This document shows, one piece after another, positions 51,566-58,637 of a stretch of 64,000 nucleotides of DNA. Numbering within the stretch: the first letter of the stretch is position 1; each line of letters starts with the position of its first letter. The stretch is from the NCBI GenBank assembly GCA_021741155.1, contig JAIOYP010000013.1:24802-88801 (forward strand), in the 5' to 3' direction. The position numbers and the translations under genes were made by a program. The DNA is from Flavobacteriales bacterium (GTDB lineage Bacteria > Bacteroidota > Bacteroidia > UBA10329). The notes under the pieces are model-generated. The model worked only from the letters and a program-made list of their open reading frames with translations, made no database searches and was not told where the DNA came from.

Positions 51566-53037
51566 TGATTTGCGTGAAATGGACATCTCTCTTCTTGGTC
51601 TTATTCTGCTGGGAGAATAGTTTCGCCCAATCGCGGTATTCCGGTTTTTTTGACCTGAATAATGGCGCTGAAGGCCTACTAGATGCCGTTTTGATGGAAA
51701 ATGGAAATATTCAAGCGGTAGGATCAAGTCTGAATTTGTCAGATAATGTTGGCAGAGATGACGGTTTCCATGTATTGGTTGATGAGTTCGGTGAGTTGAT
51801 ACAATCGCATGGGTTCAGCGAATTGAACAAAAGCTATAGTACGCGCTCTATCATCAAAAGTGAATATTCAAGTAGCACCTACATCGCGGGCTACTACTGT
51901 GACTTTACGGTGCAAAGTTCTGGATACTGTGACTACTTCCTGTCTAAACTGAACGAGACAGGAGATACCCTCTACCGCAGGGTTTATGAACGTAGGGACA
52001 CTTGCGATTACTTACTTGATCTCGTTGAGACCCGCCCTAACAAAATCATACTCATAGGCTGGACCTGCAATGATACAGTTCAGAATAATAATGATTTGCT
52101 CTTTATCACGGTTGATACGCTAGGCAACGAGTTGAACCGTGTTGTTTTTGGTGGTGGAGGGACAGACTATGTCAATGCTGGACTTACTATTGATAGTGAT
52201 GGTCATGTGATCATGGTCGGATATACCAAGAGTTTCCCTTCAATTAATAGTGGTCGGTCTTGGGTAGTGAAAACAGACAGTATTGGCAATGTACTTTGGC
52301 AGAAAACCTACAATGGAATTGGGGGATCAACGGCCAACGGCATTCGAGCGGCCATGCTTCCGGACGGAAACATCATCATATCAGGAGGAAAGAGCGGGAA
52401 TGGTTACCTACAGAAAATTGATACGGATGGAAATGAAATTTGGATAAAACAATATGATGTTCCCGGAAGCCAAGGTCTGTGGGGTGTTGTAGGATTGGAA
52501 GATGGTACTATTGTTTCCTGTGGGGTGACAGATGATGGGAATGGAGGCAGTCAGGCGGGGTGGCTCATTAAAACAGACGGGAACGGTGATACGCTTTGGA
52601 CGAGAACATATGATTCGTCTTCAACGGTTGATTATTTGCGTAATATGCTAGTGATGGCCAATGGAGACATCGTCATGGTGGGTTTTGGAAGAGGGGAAAA
52701 CTCCACCACACAGGACGGATGGATATTGCGTGTTGACAGCATGGGGTGCTTGGTGGAGGGATGTTTTTCGGTAGGGATTGACGAAAGAACGATAGATGAT
52801 AAACAATTTGTGATCTGGCCCAATCCTGCGAGCAACCTGATTCACATTCAAAGTTCAATGGTCAATGTTCAACGTGTTTCGGTAGTTGATATGCTTGGGA
52901 GAGATTGCTTCAGTCGTTCCTCCTTCGCAATGACGGATGCTTTGGATGTGAGCGGTTGGCCTGATGGTATTTATCTGATAACTGTTACCGATGAGGACGG
53001 GAACAGATTTGCGGAACGACTCGTGGTGCAGCACTAG
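51562..53037 (+). CDS. T9SS-secreted propeller-like protein, copy 2
   Basis: The ATG at 51562 overlaps the upstream stop as in copy 1. The 491-residue product has a signal peptide (MMICVKWTSLFLVLFCW, cleaved near SFAQS) and is a diverged homologue of copy 1 along its full length. Shared stretches include GTDYV, GYTKSFPS and GIYLITVTDEDGNRFAERLVVQH. The propeller-like repeats and the T9SS type A domain are kept. It has diverged more than the C-terminal fragment before it. Confidence 0.85.
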   Translation: MMICVKWTSLFLVLFCWENSFAQSRYSGFFDLNNGAEGLLDAVLMENGNIQAVGSSLNLSDNVGRDDGFHVLVDEFGELIQSHGFSELNKSYSTRSIIKSEYSSSTYIAGYYCDFTVQSSGYCDYFLSKLNETGDTLYRRVYERRDTCDYLLDLVETRPNKIILIGWTCNDTVQNNNDLLFITVDTLGNELNRVVFGGGGTDYVNAGLTIDSDGHVIMVGYTKSFPSINSGRSWVVKTDSIGNVLWQKTYNGIGGSTANGIRAAMLPDGNIIISGGKSGNGYLQKIDTDGNEIWIKQYDVPGSQGLWGVVGLEDGTIVSCGVTDDGNGGSQAGWLIKTDGNGDTLWTRTYDSSSTVDYLRNMLVMANGDIVMVGFGRGENSTTQDGWILRVDSMGCLVEGCFSVGIDERTIDDKQFVIWPNPASNLIHIQSSMVNVQRVSVVDMLGRDCFSRSSFAMTDALDVSGWPDGIYLITVTDEDGNRFAERLVVQH

Positions 53038-53045
53038 TACCGCTA

Positions 53046-53127
53046 GGCTTTAGCGATGGCGCGAGTTTGCAACTCGTGACGTTGGTGGCTTTAGCGATGG
53101 CGCGAGTTTGCAACTCGTGACGTTGGT
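53046..53127. repeat. Two tandem 41-bp repeats with internal palindrome
   Basis: The unit begins GGCTTTAGCGATGGCGCGAG and is repeated exactly at 53046-53086 and 53087-53127. Each copy holds CGAGTTTGCAACTCG, an inverted repeat able to form a hairpin. This looks like a REP-type element of the kind mobilised by Y1 (RAYT) transposases; no transposase is in this window. Confidence 0.75.
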
Positions 53128-53198
53128 TTTCGGTCAAAATTGGGGAAATCGCAGATAAGAAACATTGGATTGGAAGACATTTGGCCTTCAAGAGAAGG

Positions 53199-53306
53199 CT
53201 ATGAGGAGAAAGGCATAAGGCTCAGAGTTGAAGGAGCCGAAAAAAGAATGTACTCACATTCGGCATGCATGTGCTGGATGAATGCGCGGTAATCCTTTTC
53301 AGACAT
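53199..53306 (-). pseudogene. Truncated HEPN-domain toxin remnant
   Basis: A 35-codon frame starts at 53306 in an 8-bp overlap with the MNT gene. It reads MSEKDYRAFIQHMHAECEYI, the usual opening of HEPN (DUF86-like) partners. It then loses the pattern and stops at 53199. The catalytic RxxxxH region is absent. The toxin has therefore been lost, probably by deletion next to the 41-bp repeats. Confidence 0.55.
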
Positions 53307-53595
53307 AACGAACGGAGTTCAGGATGGGGTTGCACAAAAATGGGCTCAGTCCTTTCTTGGTGACGACATCCACCCTTATGCCCTTGAAGCTGTTTTCGAG
53401 GAGTTCGCAGGCATTGATGAAATTCTGGTAGGTCTCGTTGTTTGCAGAGAAGTCGATAAGAATGTCAATGTCGCTTTTTTCCGATGCAGAGCCGTCAGCA
53501 AACGAACCGAAAAGCCCCAGTTCGGAAACACCATAGGCTGTCAGCAGAGGTTTCTGCTGTTGTAACGTTTTGATTACTTGTGCTGAACTTAACAT
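53299..53595 (-). CDS. MNT-type nucleotidyltransferase (MntA-like), partner truncated
   Basis: The 98-residue protein contains LGLFGSFADGSASEKSDIDILIDF (about 27-50), with the GS and DxD of minimal nucleotidyltransferases. In intact systems this enzyme AMPylates a HEPN RNase to neutralise it. Here only the first ~20 recognisable codons of the HEPN gene remain downstream. A second, unrelated-looking MNT gene lies at 22027. Confidence 0.85.
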   Translation of the reverse strand: MLSSAQVIKTLQQQKPLLTAYGVSELGLFGSFADGSASEKSDIDILIDFSANNETYQNFINACELLENSFKGIRVDVVTKKGLSPFLCNPILNSVRYV

Positions 53596-53695
53596 GAATC
53601 AAAGATACTTAAATTCAACTGTGGCCTTTGGTCTGTAAACATTTGGCTTCGCCTGAAAGCAACGAGGCGAAAGGGGTAAGGGCTTATGAAAAGAA

Positions 53696-53965
53696 TCAGT
53701 TCGAAAACTTACTCTTAAACCACGCCTTTATCTGCTTACCATAAAACGCATAGAGGAATATACCCGCCATGATGTAGGGAATGAACATGAGGTAAACGAT
53801 GCCGTTGTTCAATCCGTTTCCTACTGTAAAAGCATCATCGCTTAGTTGGTTAGAGTTGGTGGTAGCACGGCACATGGAGCATTGCGCATCTGCATACTCT
53901 GGAAGAATCAGCAGCAGTGCCAATCCAATTAGAACAACGAGTGCTATGCCTTTATATCGCTTCAT
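53696..53965 (-). CDS. Small membrane protein at the end of the cytochrome oxidase cluster
   Basis: The 89-residue product has an N-terminal signal or membrane helix (about 5-26) and a CSMC motif (28-32 region, AQCSMCRATT). A second helix follows (about 55-78), with a basic end (KQIKAWFKSKFSN). The CxxC after the first helix would face the periplasm and could bind heme or copper. Its start abuts the DUF420 gene. Proteins of this kind close the oxidase assembly cluster in Bacteroidota; the function is not known. Confidence 0.65.
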   Translation of the reverse strand: MKRYKGIALVVLIGLALLLILPEYADAQCSMCRATTNSNQLSDDAFTVGNGLNNGIVYLMFIPYIMAGIFLYAFYGKQIKAWFKSKFSN

Positions 53966-54489
53966 CAGAACTCGTAATAAGGTGATATCATCAAGTAAAC
54001 CATCACACCCGTAACGGTTACATACAACCAGACTGGGAATGTGAATTTAGAGACTTTTCTATGGCTGTCAATTTTACCTGTTAATCCAAAGTAGAACGAA
54101 ACAAGCACCAATGGAAGTACGATTGCTGCCAAAAGGATGTGGGTGAGTAGAATAAAAAGATAAACCAGACGGATTGGGCTATCTACCGGAAACTTGGTCT
54201 CTACCCCAAAAGAATGGAAGATGATATAGGATACCAGAAACAGGCTGGATAGCACGAAGGTGGTGATGTTTAACCGCTTGTGCCATTGAATTTTCTTGTT
54301 CTTAATGCACCAGAGCGATGTGATTAGAAGCGCAGAACACGTTCCGTTAATGATGGCATTGAGCTGCGGAAGCATCTTTGCCCATTCTGGTATAGAATCT
54401 TGCTTAGGGAGTGAATAAAGCAGCGTTACGACCCCGAAAACAACCACAGAGAGTGCCATGATAATCTGGAAAACGCGTTTGTCATTCAT
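53965..54489 (-). CDS. DUF420 membrane protein (CtaM-like oxidase assembly factor)
   Basis: The 174-residue protein has five hydrophobic segments with His residues at their ends, the DUF420 pattern (LNAIINGTCSALLI, HKRLNITTF, ILLTHILLAAIVLPLVL, HRKVSKFTFPVWLYVTVTGVMVYLM). Homologues such as CtaM are needed for assembly of heme-copper oxidases. Its place between SCO and the small CxxC protein supports this. Confidence 0.85.
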   Translation of the reverse strand: MNDKRVFQIIMALSVVVFGVVTLLYSLPKQDSIPEWAKMLPQLNAIINGTCSALLITSLWCIKNKKIQWHKRLNITTFVLSSLFLVSYIIFHSFGVETKFPVDSPIRLVYLFILLTHILLAAIVLPLVLVSFYFGLTGKIDSHRKVSKFTFPVWLYVTVTGVMVYLMISPYYEF

Positions 54490-54544
54490 TTTTTGAGAGG
54501 AGTAAGGGGCGAGGGACGAGAGTGAGGGACGAAGGACGAGAGGA

Positions 54545-55252
54545 CTAAGGTTTATTGTTCTTCTTCAATTCCAATTGATACTCCGCAATAAGCACTTTGA
54601 TGTCGTCAATTAGGTCGCGCATTTGGTGGCCATCCGTTCCATCATACACTCCAATGATGTTACCATTGTCATCCTCACGAGAACGTAGAACTCCTTCTTT
54701 ATCAACCAATACGAAATACTCTGTGTGTAAGAAACCTCCTGGTGCCAAGCTGTCTTCCATCGCGCTAGATAAATACTCGAATGCTACGGCATAAAGTGAA
54801 TCTCTTTCTCCTGTAAGGAAATGCCAATTCTTGGAATCGATATTGCGATTATCGGCATACTCCTTTAGTTTTTCGGGTGTATCTCGGGTTGGGTCAACCG
54901 TAAGAGACAGAATCATAAAGTCGTCATAGTGTGCAAACCGCTCCTGAATTTTCATCAGGTTGGCTGTCATGATTGGACAAATGGATGGACAGGAGGTGAA
55001 GAAGAAATCCACGAGGTAAATTTTGTCTTCTACATCTTTGTTGGTGATGGTATTCCCATCCTGATTAGTGAATGAGAACTGAGGTGCTTTGCGGTTCTGT
55101 ACCTCTCCGTTTACATCGGTATAGGTGATAAAAGGAAGGTGAGCAAAATTCTGCTCACCTTTCCCATAAACGTAGATCAAATAAAATATGGTAGGAAGGA
55201 AAAGTAGTGCAAAAAGGAGCAGATACTTTTTCGACCCTTTATTGTCGTCCAT
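54545..55252 (-). CDS. SCO1/SenC family copper chaperone
   Basis: The 235-residue protein has an N-terminal membrane anchor (about 8-27) and a thioredoxin-like domain with the copper-binding motif FFTSCPSICPIM (CxxxC). A later conserved His is probably in FLHTEYFVLVDKEG. SCO proteins deliver copper to the CuA site of oxidase subunit II. Its stop overlaps nothing, but its start touches the subunit IV gene, so the genes are cotranscribed. Confidence 0.93.
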   Translation of the reverse strand: MDDNKGSKKYLLLFALLFLPTIFYLIYVYGKGEQNFAHLPFITYTDVNGEVQNRKAPQFSFTNQDGNTITNKDVEDKIYLVDFFFTSCPSICPIMTANLMKIQERFAHYDDFMILSLTVDPTRDTPEKLKEYADNRNIDSKNWHFLTGERDSLYAVAFEYLSSAMEDSLAPGGFLHTEYFVLVDKEGVLRSREDDNGNIIGVYDGTDGHQMRDLIDDIKVLIAEYQLELKKNNKP

Positions 55253-55635
55253 TAGAGTCCGAAATAATTTTCTATTGCTGGACGTATCCCGCCACTGTAC
55301 AAAGCTTCTACCAAACAGATAGCTATAAGGTATCCTATAAGCACGAAATAAGGAAGTAGTATAATCATTTTGAAGCCTTTCTTCTCATCGCCCAAGTGCA
55401 TGAAATACCATGTGATACCTGCAGCTTTGAACAAGGTCAAGCCAATGAAAGTAACCTTCAGGAAGGTGGCCATAGACTCGTCTCGCGACCACATCATGCC
55501 CATTGCAACCTCTATAATTGTCACAAGTGATAATGCGCCAAGCACCACCATAAACTTCTTGCGCATTTTCTTGCCTTCCTCCTCGCTGTGGTGAGTGTCT
55601 AGGCTGTATTCGTAAACATCGTCTCTTGCGTCCAT
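55252..55635 (-). CDS. Cytochrome c oxidase subunit IV family protein
   Basis: The 127-residue protein has a charged N-terminus and three membrane helices (about 28-48, 57-76 and 88-114), the prokaryotic subunit IV layout. WYFMHLGDEKKGFKMIILLPY is the conserved loop and helix. It lies between subunit III and SCO. It stabilises the oxidase complex. Confidence 0.85.
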   Translation of the reverse strand: MDARDDVYEYSLDTHHSEEEGKKMRKKFMVVLGALSLVTIIEVAMGMMWSRDESMATFLKVTFIGLTLFKAAGITWYFMHLGDEKKGFKMIILLPYFVLIGYLIAICLVEALYSGGIRPAIENYFGL

Positions 55636-55740
55636 TGTTTTTTTTTTAGCTAAGAGCTGCGAGCGTCAAGCTGCAAGCTGTGTTTTTCTTATTTTCTCTA
55701 TTCACTCGTCCTTTGTCTCTTGTCTCTTGTCTCTTGTCTC

Positions 55741-56619
55741 TCAAAGTAGGTAGAAGAAGGTGAAAACGAAGACCCATACAAGATCCACGAAGTGCCAGTA
55801 TAGTCCGGTCTTCTCAACCATTTCGTAGTGTCCTGTCTTTTCAAATTTGCCTTCAACCACCATCAAGAAGATGATGAAGTTGATGCACACCCCAGAGAAT
55901 ACGTGGAATCCGTGAAATCCGGTAATGAAGAAGAAGAAATCTGCAAAAAGTGGCACTCCATATTCATTGTGGCTCAAATTTGCACCGTGAATATGAGTAG
56001 CTGTTGCTTTCATGGCTTCGGCCTCGGAGCCGGAAACCTCACTAAATCCACTTGCTTCTGTCAAGGCACCATCACGGTTTACCGGAACTAGGAATACTCC
56101 TTCTTCGAGAACATGCGTGGCAGGGTCAATTTTGTGTCGCATTACGGTCACGCCATCTTCCAAAAGGTAAGCTCCGTGCTTGGTTCCGTGGATGAAGTGA
56201 TACCACTCCCAAGCCTGAGAACCAACGAAAACGGCTCCACCAATGATGGTTAGAATCAACCAGAATTGAACCGATTTCTTATTCATTCGATGGCCAGCTT
56301 CAACAGCTAGAACCATCGTTACCGATGATGCAATAAGCACGAAAGTCATAAAGGCAACGTATGCCAATTCGATGTGACCATCGTAAAATGGGAAGTGGGT
56401 AAACACATCGCCAGCAGTTGGCCAAATGTCTTCGTACTTGTGGCGCATGAAACCATACGCGGTAAGCAATCCTGAGAATGTGAAAGCATCTGAGACGAGG
56501 AAGAACCACATCATCATTTTTCCATAACTCATTTTGAATGGAGAAGTTCCTCCGCCCCATGGAGCTGCGCTATGATCGCTGTGCGATGGAGCGGCTGTTT
56601 GACTAACGTGTCCTGACAT
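55741..56619 (-). CDS. Cytochrome c oxidase subunit III
   Basis: The 292-residue protein shows the family's paired helices: MMMWFFLVSDAFTFSGLLTAYGF at the N-terminus and FITGFHGFHVFSGVCINF, with GLYWHFVDLVWVFVFTFFYLL at the C-terminus. A periplasmic or cytoplasmic insert of about 65 residues (about 155-220, with GSEAEAMKATATHIHG) separates the halves. It is longer than the companion gene at 56666, and the two form the double subunit III arrangement seen in Bacteroidota. Confidence 0.92.
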   Translation of the reverse strand: MSGHVSQTAAPSHSDHSAAPWGGGTSPFKMSYGKMMMWFFLVSDAFTFSGLLTAYGFMRHKYEDIWPTAGDVFTHFPFYDGHIELAYVAFMTFVLIASSVTMVLAVEAGHRMNKKSVQFWLILTIIGGAVFVGSQAWEWYHFIHGTKHGAYLLEDGVTVMRHKIDPATHVLEEGVFLVPVNRDGALTEASGFSEVSGSEAEAMKATATHIHGANLSHNEYGVPLFADFFFFITGFHGFHVFSGVCINFIIFLMVVEGKFEKTGHYEMVEKTGLYWHFVDLVWVFVFTFFYLL

Positions 56620-56665
56620 TATTTGGAATGGTTTATAAAGACCTGATTTTAAAGTCGGTGCAATT

Positions 56666-57373
56666 TTAACGAATTAATAGTAAAAACAAGAACAGGTAAG
56701 CCCAGAGAATGTCGAGAAAATGCCAATAGATAGAACCAAGTTCAAATGGAAGCACATTTGCCTGCGAAATTTTCCCTGAATAGGTTTGTGCAATTAGCAC
56801 CAAAAGCCAAATGAGACCTCCACCTAGGTGAAGTATATGGAGTCCTGTAAGGATAAAAAGGAATGATGCGCTTATGTTAAAAGTGGCGTCTATTCTTTCG
56901 TTTATCGGCTCTGACAACGAAATATCACCCGGTTTGTAGAAGTTTCCTTTGTCGTACAGTAGTGGTTCTCCCTTGCTTAGAATGGTATAGTCAACTCCAT
57001 ATTCGCCTTGTAAATCTCCTAGGTGGCCTAGAAAGAATTTTCCTTCAGCCCTCAACTCAGACCATCCTACGTATTGTGTAGCTGTAAAACTAAGCCCCAG
57101 CACCAAGGTAGCAACCAACCAACGTTTGAGGCCTCCAATGTTTCCAGCAACGATACTTCGCTTTGCGAGAAACATGGTGAGGCTACTGATAATCAACAGG
57201 GCTGTGCCGATGGCAAACATCTGCGGCAACTCATCCTTTACCCAAAAATGGTCTGCCTGAAGAACGATGTAGGCACTTGTGAAAGCTGCGAACAGCATGG
57301 CAATACTTGCCACGCTTAACCAGACTATCATCTTTTTAGCTCGGTTAGATTGTAGTTGATTTTCTTCTTCCAT
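56666..57373 (-). CDS. Second heme-copper oxidase subunit III-like protein
   Basis: The 235-residue protein has five membrane helices and the subunit III signatures GLHILHLGGGLIWLLVLI and SIYWHFLDILWAYLFLFLLL. It is a paralogue of the gene at 55741. A loop of about 45 residues lies between helices 3 and 4. Its start overlaps the ctaB stop. Confidence 0.9.
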   Translation of the reverse strand: MEEENQLQSNRAKKMIVWLSVASIAMLFAAFTSAYIVLQADHFWVKDELPQMFAIGTALLIISSLTMFLAKRSIVAGNIGGLKRWLVATLVLGLSFTATQYVGWSELRAEGKFFLGHLGDLQGEYGVDYTILSKGEPLLYDKGNFYKPGDISLSEPINERIDATFNISASFLFILTGLHILHLGGGLIWLLVLIAQTYSGKISQANVLPFELGSIYWHFLDILWAYLFLFLLLIR

Positions 57374-58302
57374 TATAAGAATGTGTCAATAAGGTAAGCG
57401 AGTTGAACCACCGGTAAATAAACAAACGAGCCGAACATCAGCTTTTTTGCATCTTCCGATGACAACGACTTGTAAAGTTTGGCCGCTTGAAGTGCGAAAA
57501 TAACTCCTGCCACGATAGCCACGACTGCTGAAAAAAGACCCAGTGTGGGCTCAAATAGAACAGGCAACAAACTAACGGGAATCAGTCCGATGGTATAAAC
57601 AAGTATTTGGAAGGCGCTTGCACGGTCGCGACCACCTTCTGATGGCAACATTTTAAAACCTGCTTTCAGGTAATCATCATTCACACGCCAAGCGATGGCC
57701 CAAAAATGTGGGAACTGCCATATAAATTGTACTGAGAACATGAGCCAAGCCAGTAACGTTATTTCTCCGAAACCGCTGGTTGCTGCCACACAACCCAACA
57801 TGGTTGGAATGGAACCTGGAAATGCACCAACAAATACTGCGAAGGGTGTCTTTCGCTTCATTGGTGTGTAAACTGCCGCATAAAGAACCAAGGCAATGAA
57901 TCCGAGAATTCCTGACATGGGATTGATGAAGTAGCCTAGAATACCTATTCCGAGAATTCCGAACGTTGCAGCCAGAACAATTGCTTCGGTCAGATTCATC
58001 TTAGAAGTTGGCAACGGACGGTTTTTGGTGCGATCCATCAAGGCATCAAGGTCGCGCTCAATAATTTCATTGAAACCGTTAGATGCTCCAGTAAGAAGTG
58101 TTCCTCCGATGATTAAAGCAGCCATAATTGACAGGCTGAATTCGGAAGCCGCCACTCCGTAGCAAATGACTGACGAAAGGACAACCAACGAGGCTAACCG
58201 AAGTTTGAGGAACTCTGAGTAGTCCTTCATTTTACTTTGAAAGCCTACGCTTGTTGCCACTTGTAATTGTTTGGTGCTGTGAACCCGCCCATTTTGTTTC
58301 AT
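57373..58302 (-). CDS. ctaB: Protoheme IX farnesyltransferase (heme O synthase)
   Basis: The enzyme adds farnesyl to heme B, giving heme O for the oxidase. The 309-residue product (start at MKQNGRVHS, 58302; MKDYSEFLKLRL further in is an alternative) has the prenyltransferase motif NGFNEIIERDLDALMDRTKNR with Asp-rich NxxxDxxxD and a second DYLKAGFKMLP region, over about eight membrane helices. It opens the oxidase accessory cluster. Confidence 0.95.
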   Translation of the reverse strand: MKQNGRVHSTKQLQVATSVGFQSKMKDYSEFLKLRLASLVVLSSVICYGVAASEFSLSIMAALIIGGTLLTGASNGFNEIIERDLDALMDRTKNRPLPTSKMNLTEAIVLAATFGILGIGILGYFINPMSGILGFIALVLYAAVYTPMKRKTPFAVFVGAFPGSIPTMLGCVAATSGFGEITLLAWLMFSVQFIWQFPHFWAIAWRVNDDYLKAGFKMLPSEGGRDRASAFQILVYTIGLIPVSLLPVLFEPTLGLFSAVVAIVAGVIFALQAAKLYKSLSSEDAKKLMFGSFVYLPVVQLAYLIDTFL

Positions 58303-58368
58303 TCTTAGAAACACATTTTTTTAGCCACAGAGACACAGATTTTCACAGAAGGAACACAGATTTTTTGA

Positions 58369-58596
58369 TTACTGATTTGGAGTTCGTGAATCTCTGATGT
58401 CCTTAATAATCTCTTCGGCAGTTCTATCGTCTTTCCAGGCTCCGAACAACTTGTCAAACCCTGAGTTTGATGGTTCGTTCTCGTCAATTGACTTCGTCAG
58501 CTTGATGATTAATTGTTTTTTAGAACGGTTGTCCAAATTCAGCAAATAGCCGAAATAATGATCGATTGACTTGCTATTGATTTTCAACGCGCCCAT
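58369..58596 (-). CDS. Orphan PIN-type antitoxin-like protein
   Basis: The 75-residue protein is charged and helical, ending SGFDKLFGAWKDDRTAEEIIKDIRDSR. That tail is typical of the antitoxins that precede PIN toxins in Bacteroidota (the GAW...D..AEEII.DIR pattern). No PIN gene follows; downstream is a CACAGAG-rich repeat and then ctaB. It is probably a relic or works in trans. Confidence 0.65.
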   Translation of the reverse strand: MGALKINSKSIDHYFGYLLNLDNRSKKQLIIKLTKSIDENEPSNSGFDKLFGAWKDDRTAEEIIKDIRDSRTPNQ

Positions 58597-58637
58597 TTTT
58601 CTTTCAAAGTTAAGGCTTTAACATCCAAAGACTCGCT

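Noticed and set aside
53046..53127. Insertion sequence ends
   Set aside because: There is no transposase gene or terminal inverted repeat pair around it; a REP-like repeat is the simpler reading.
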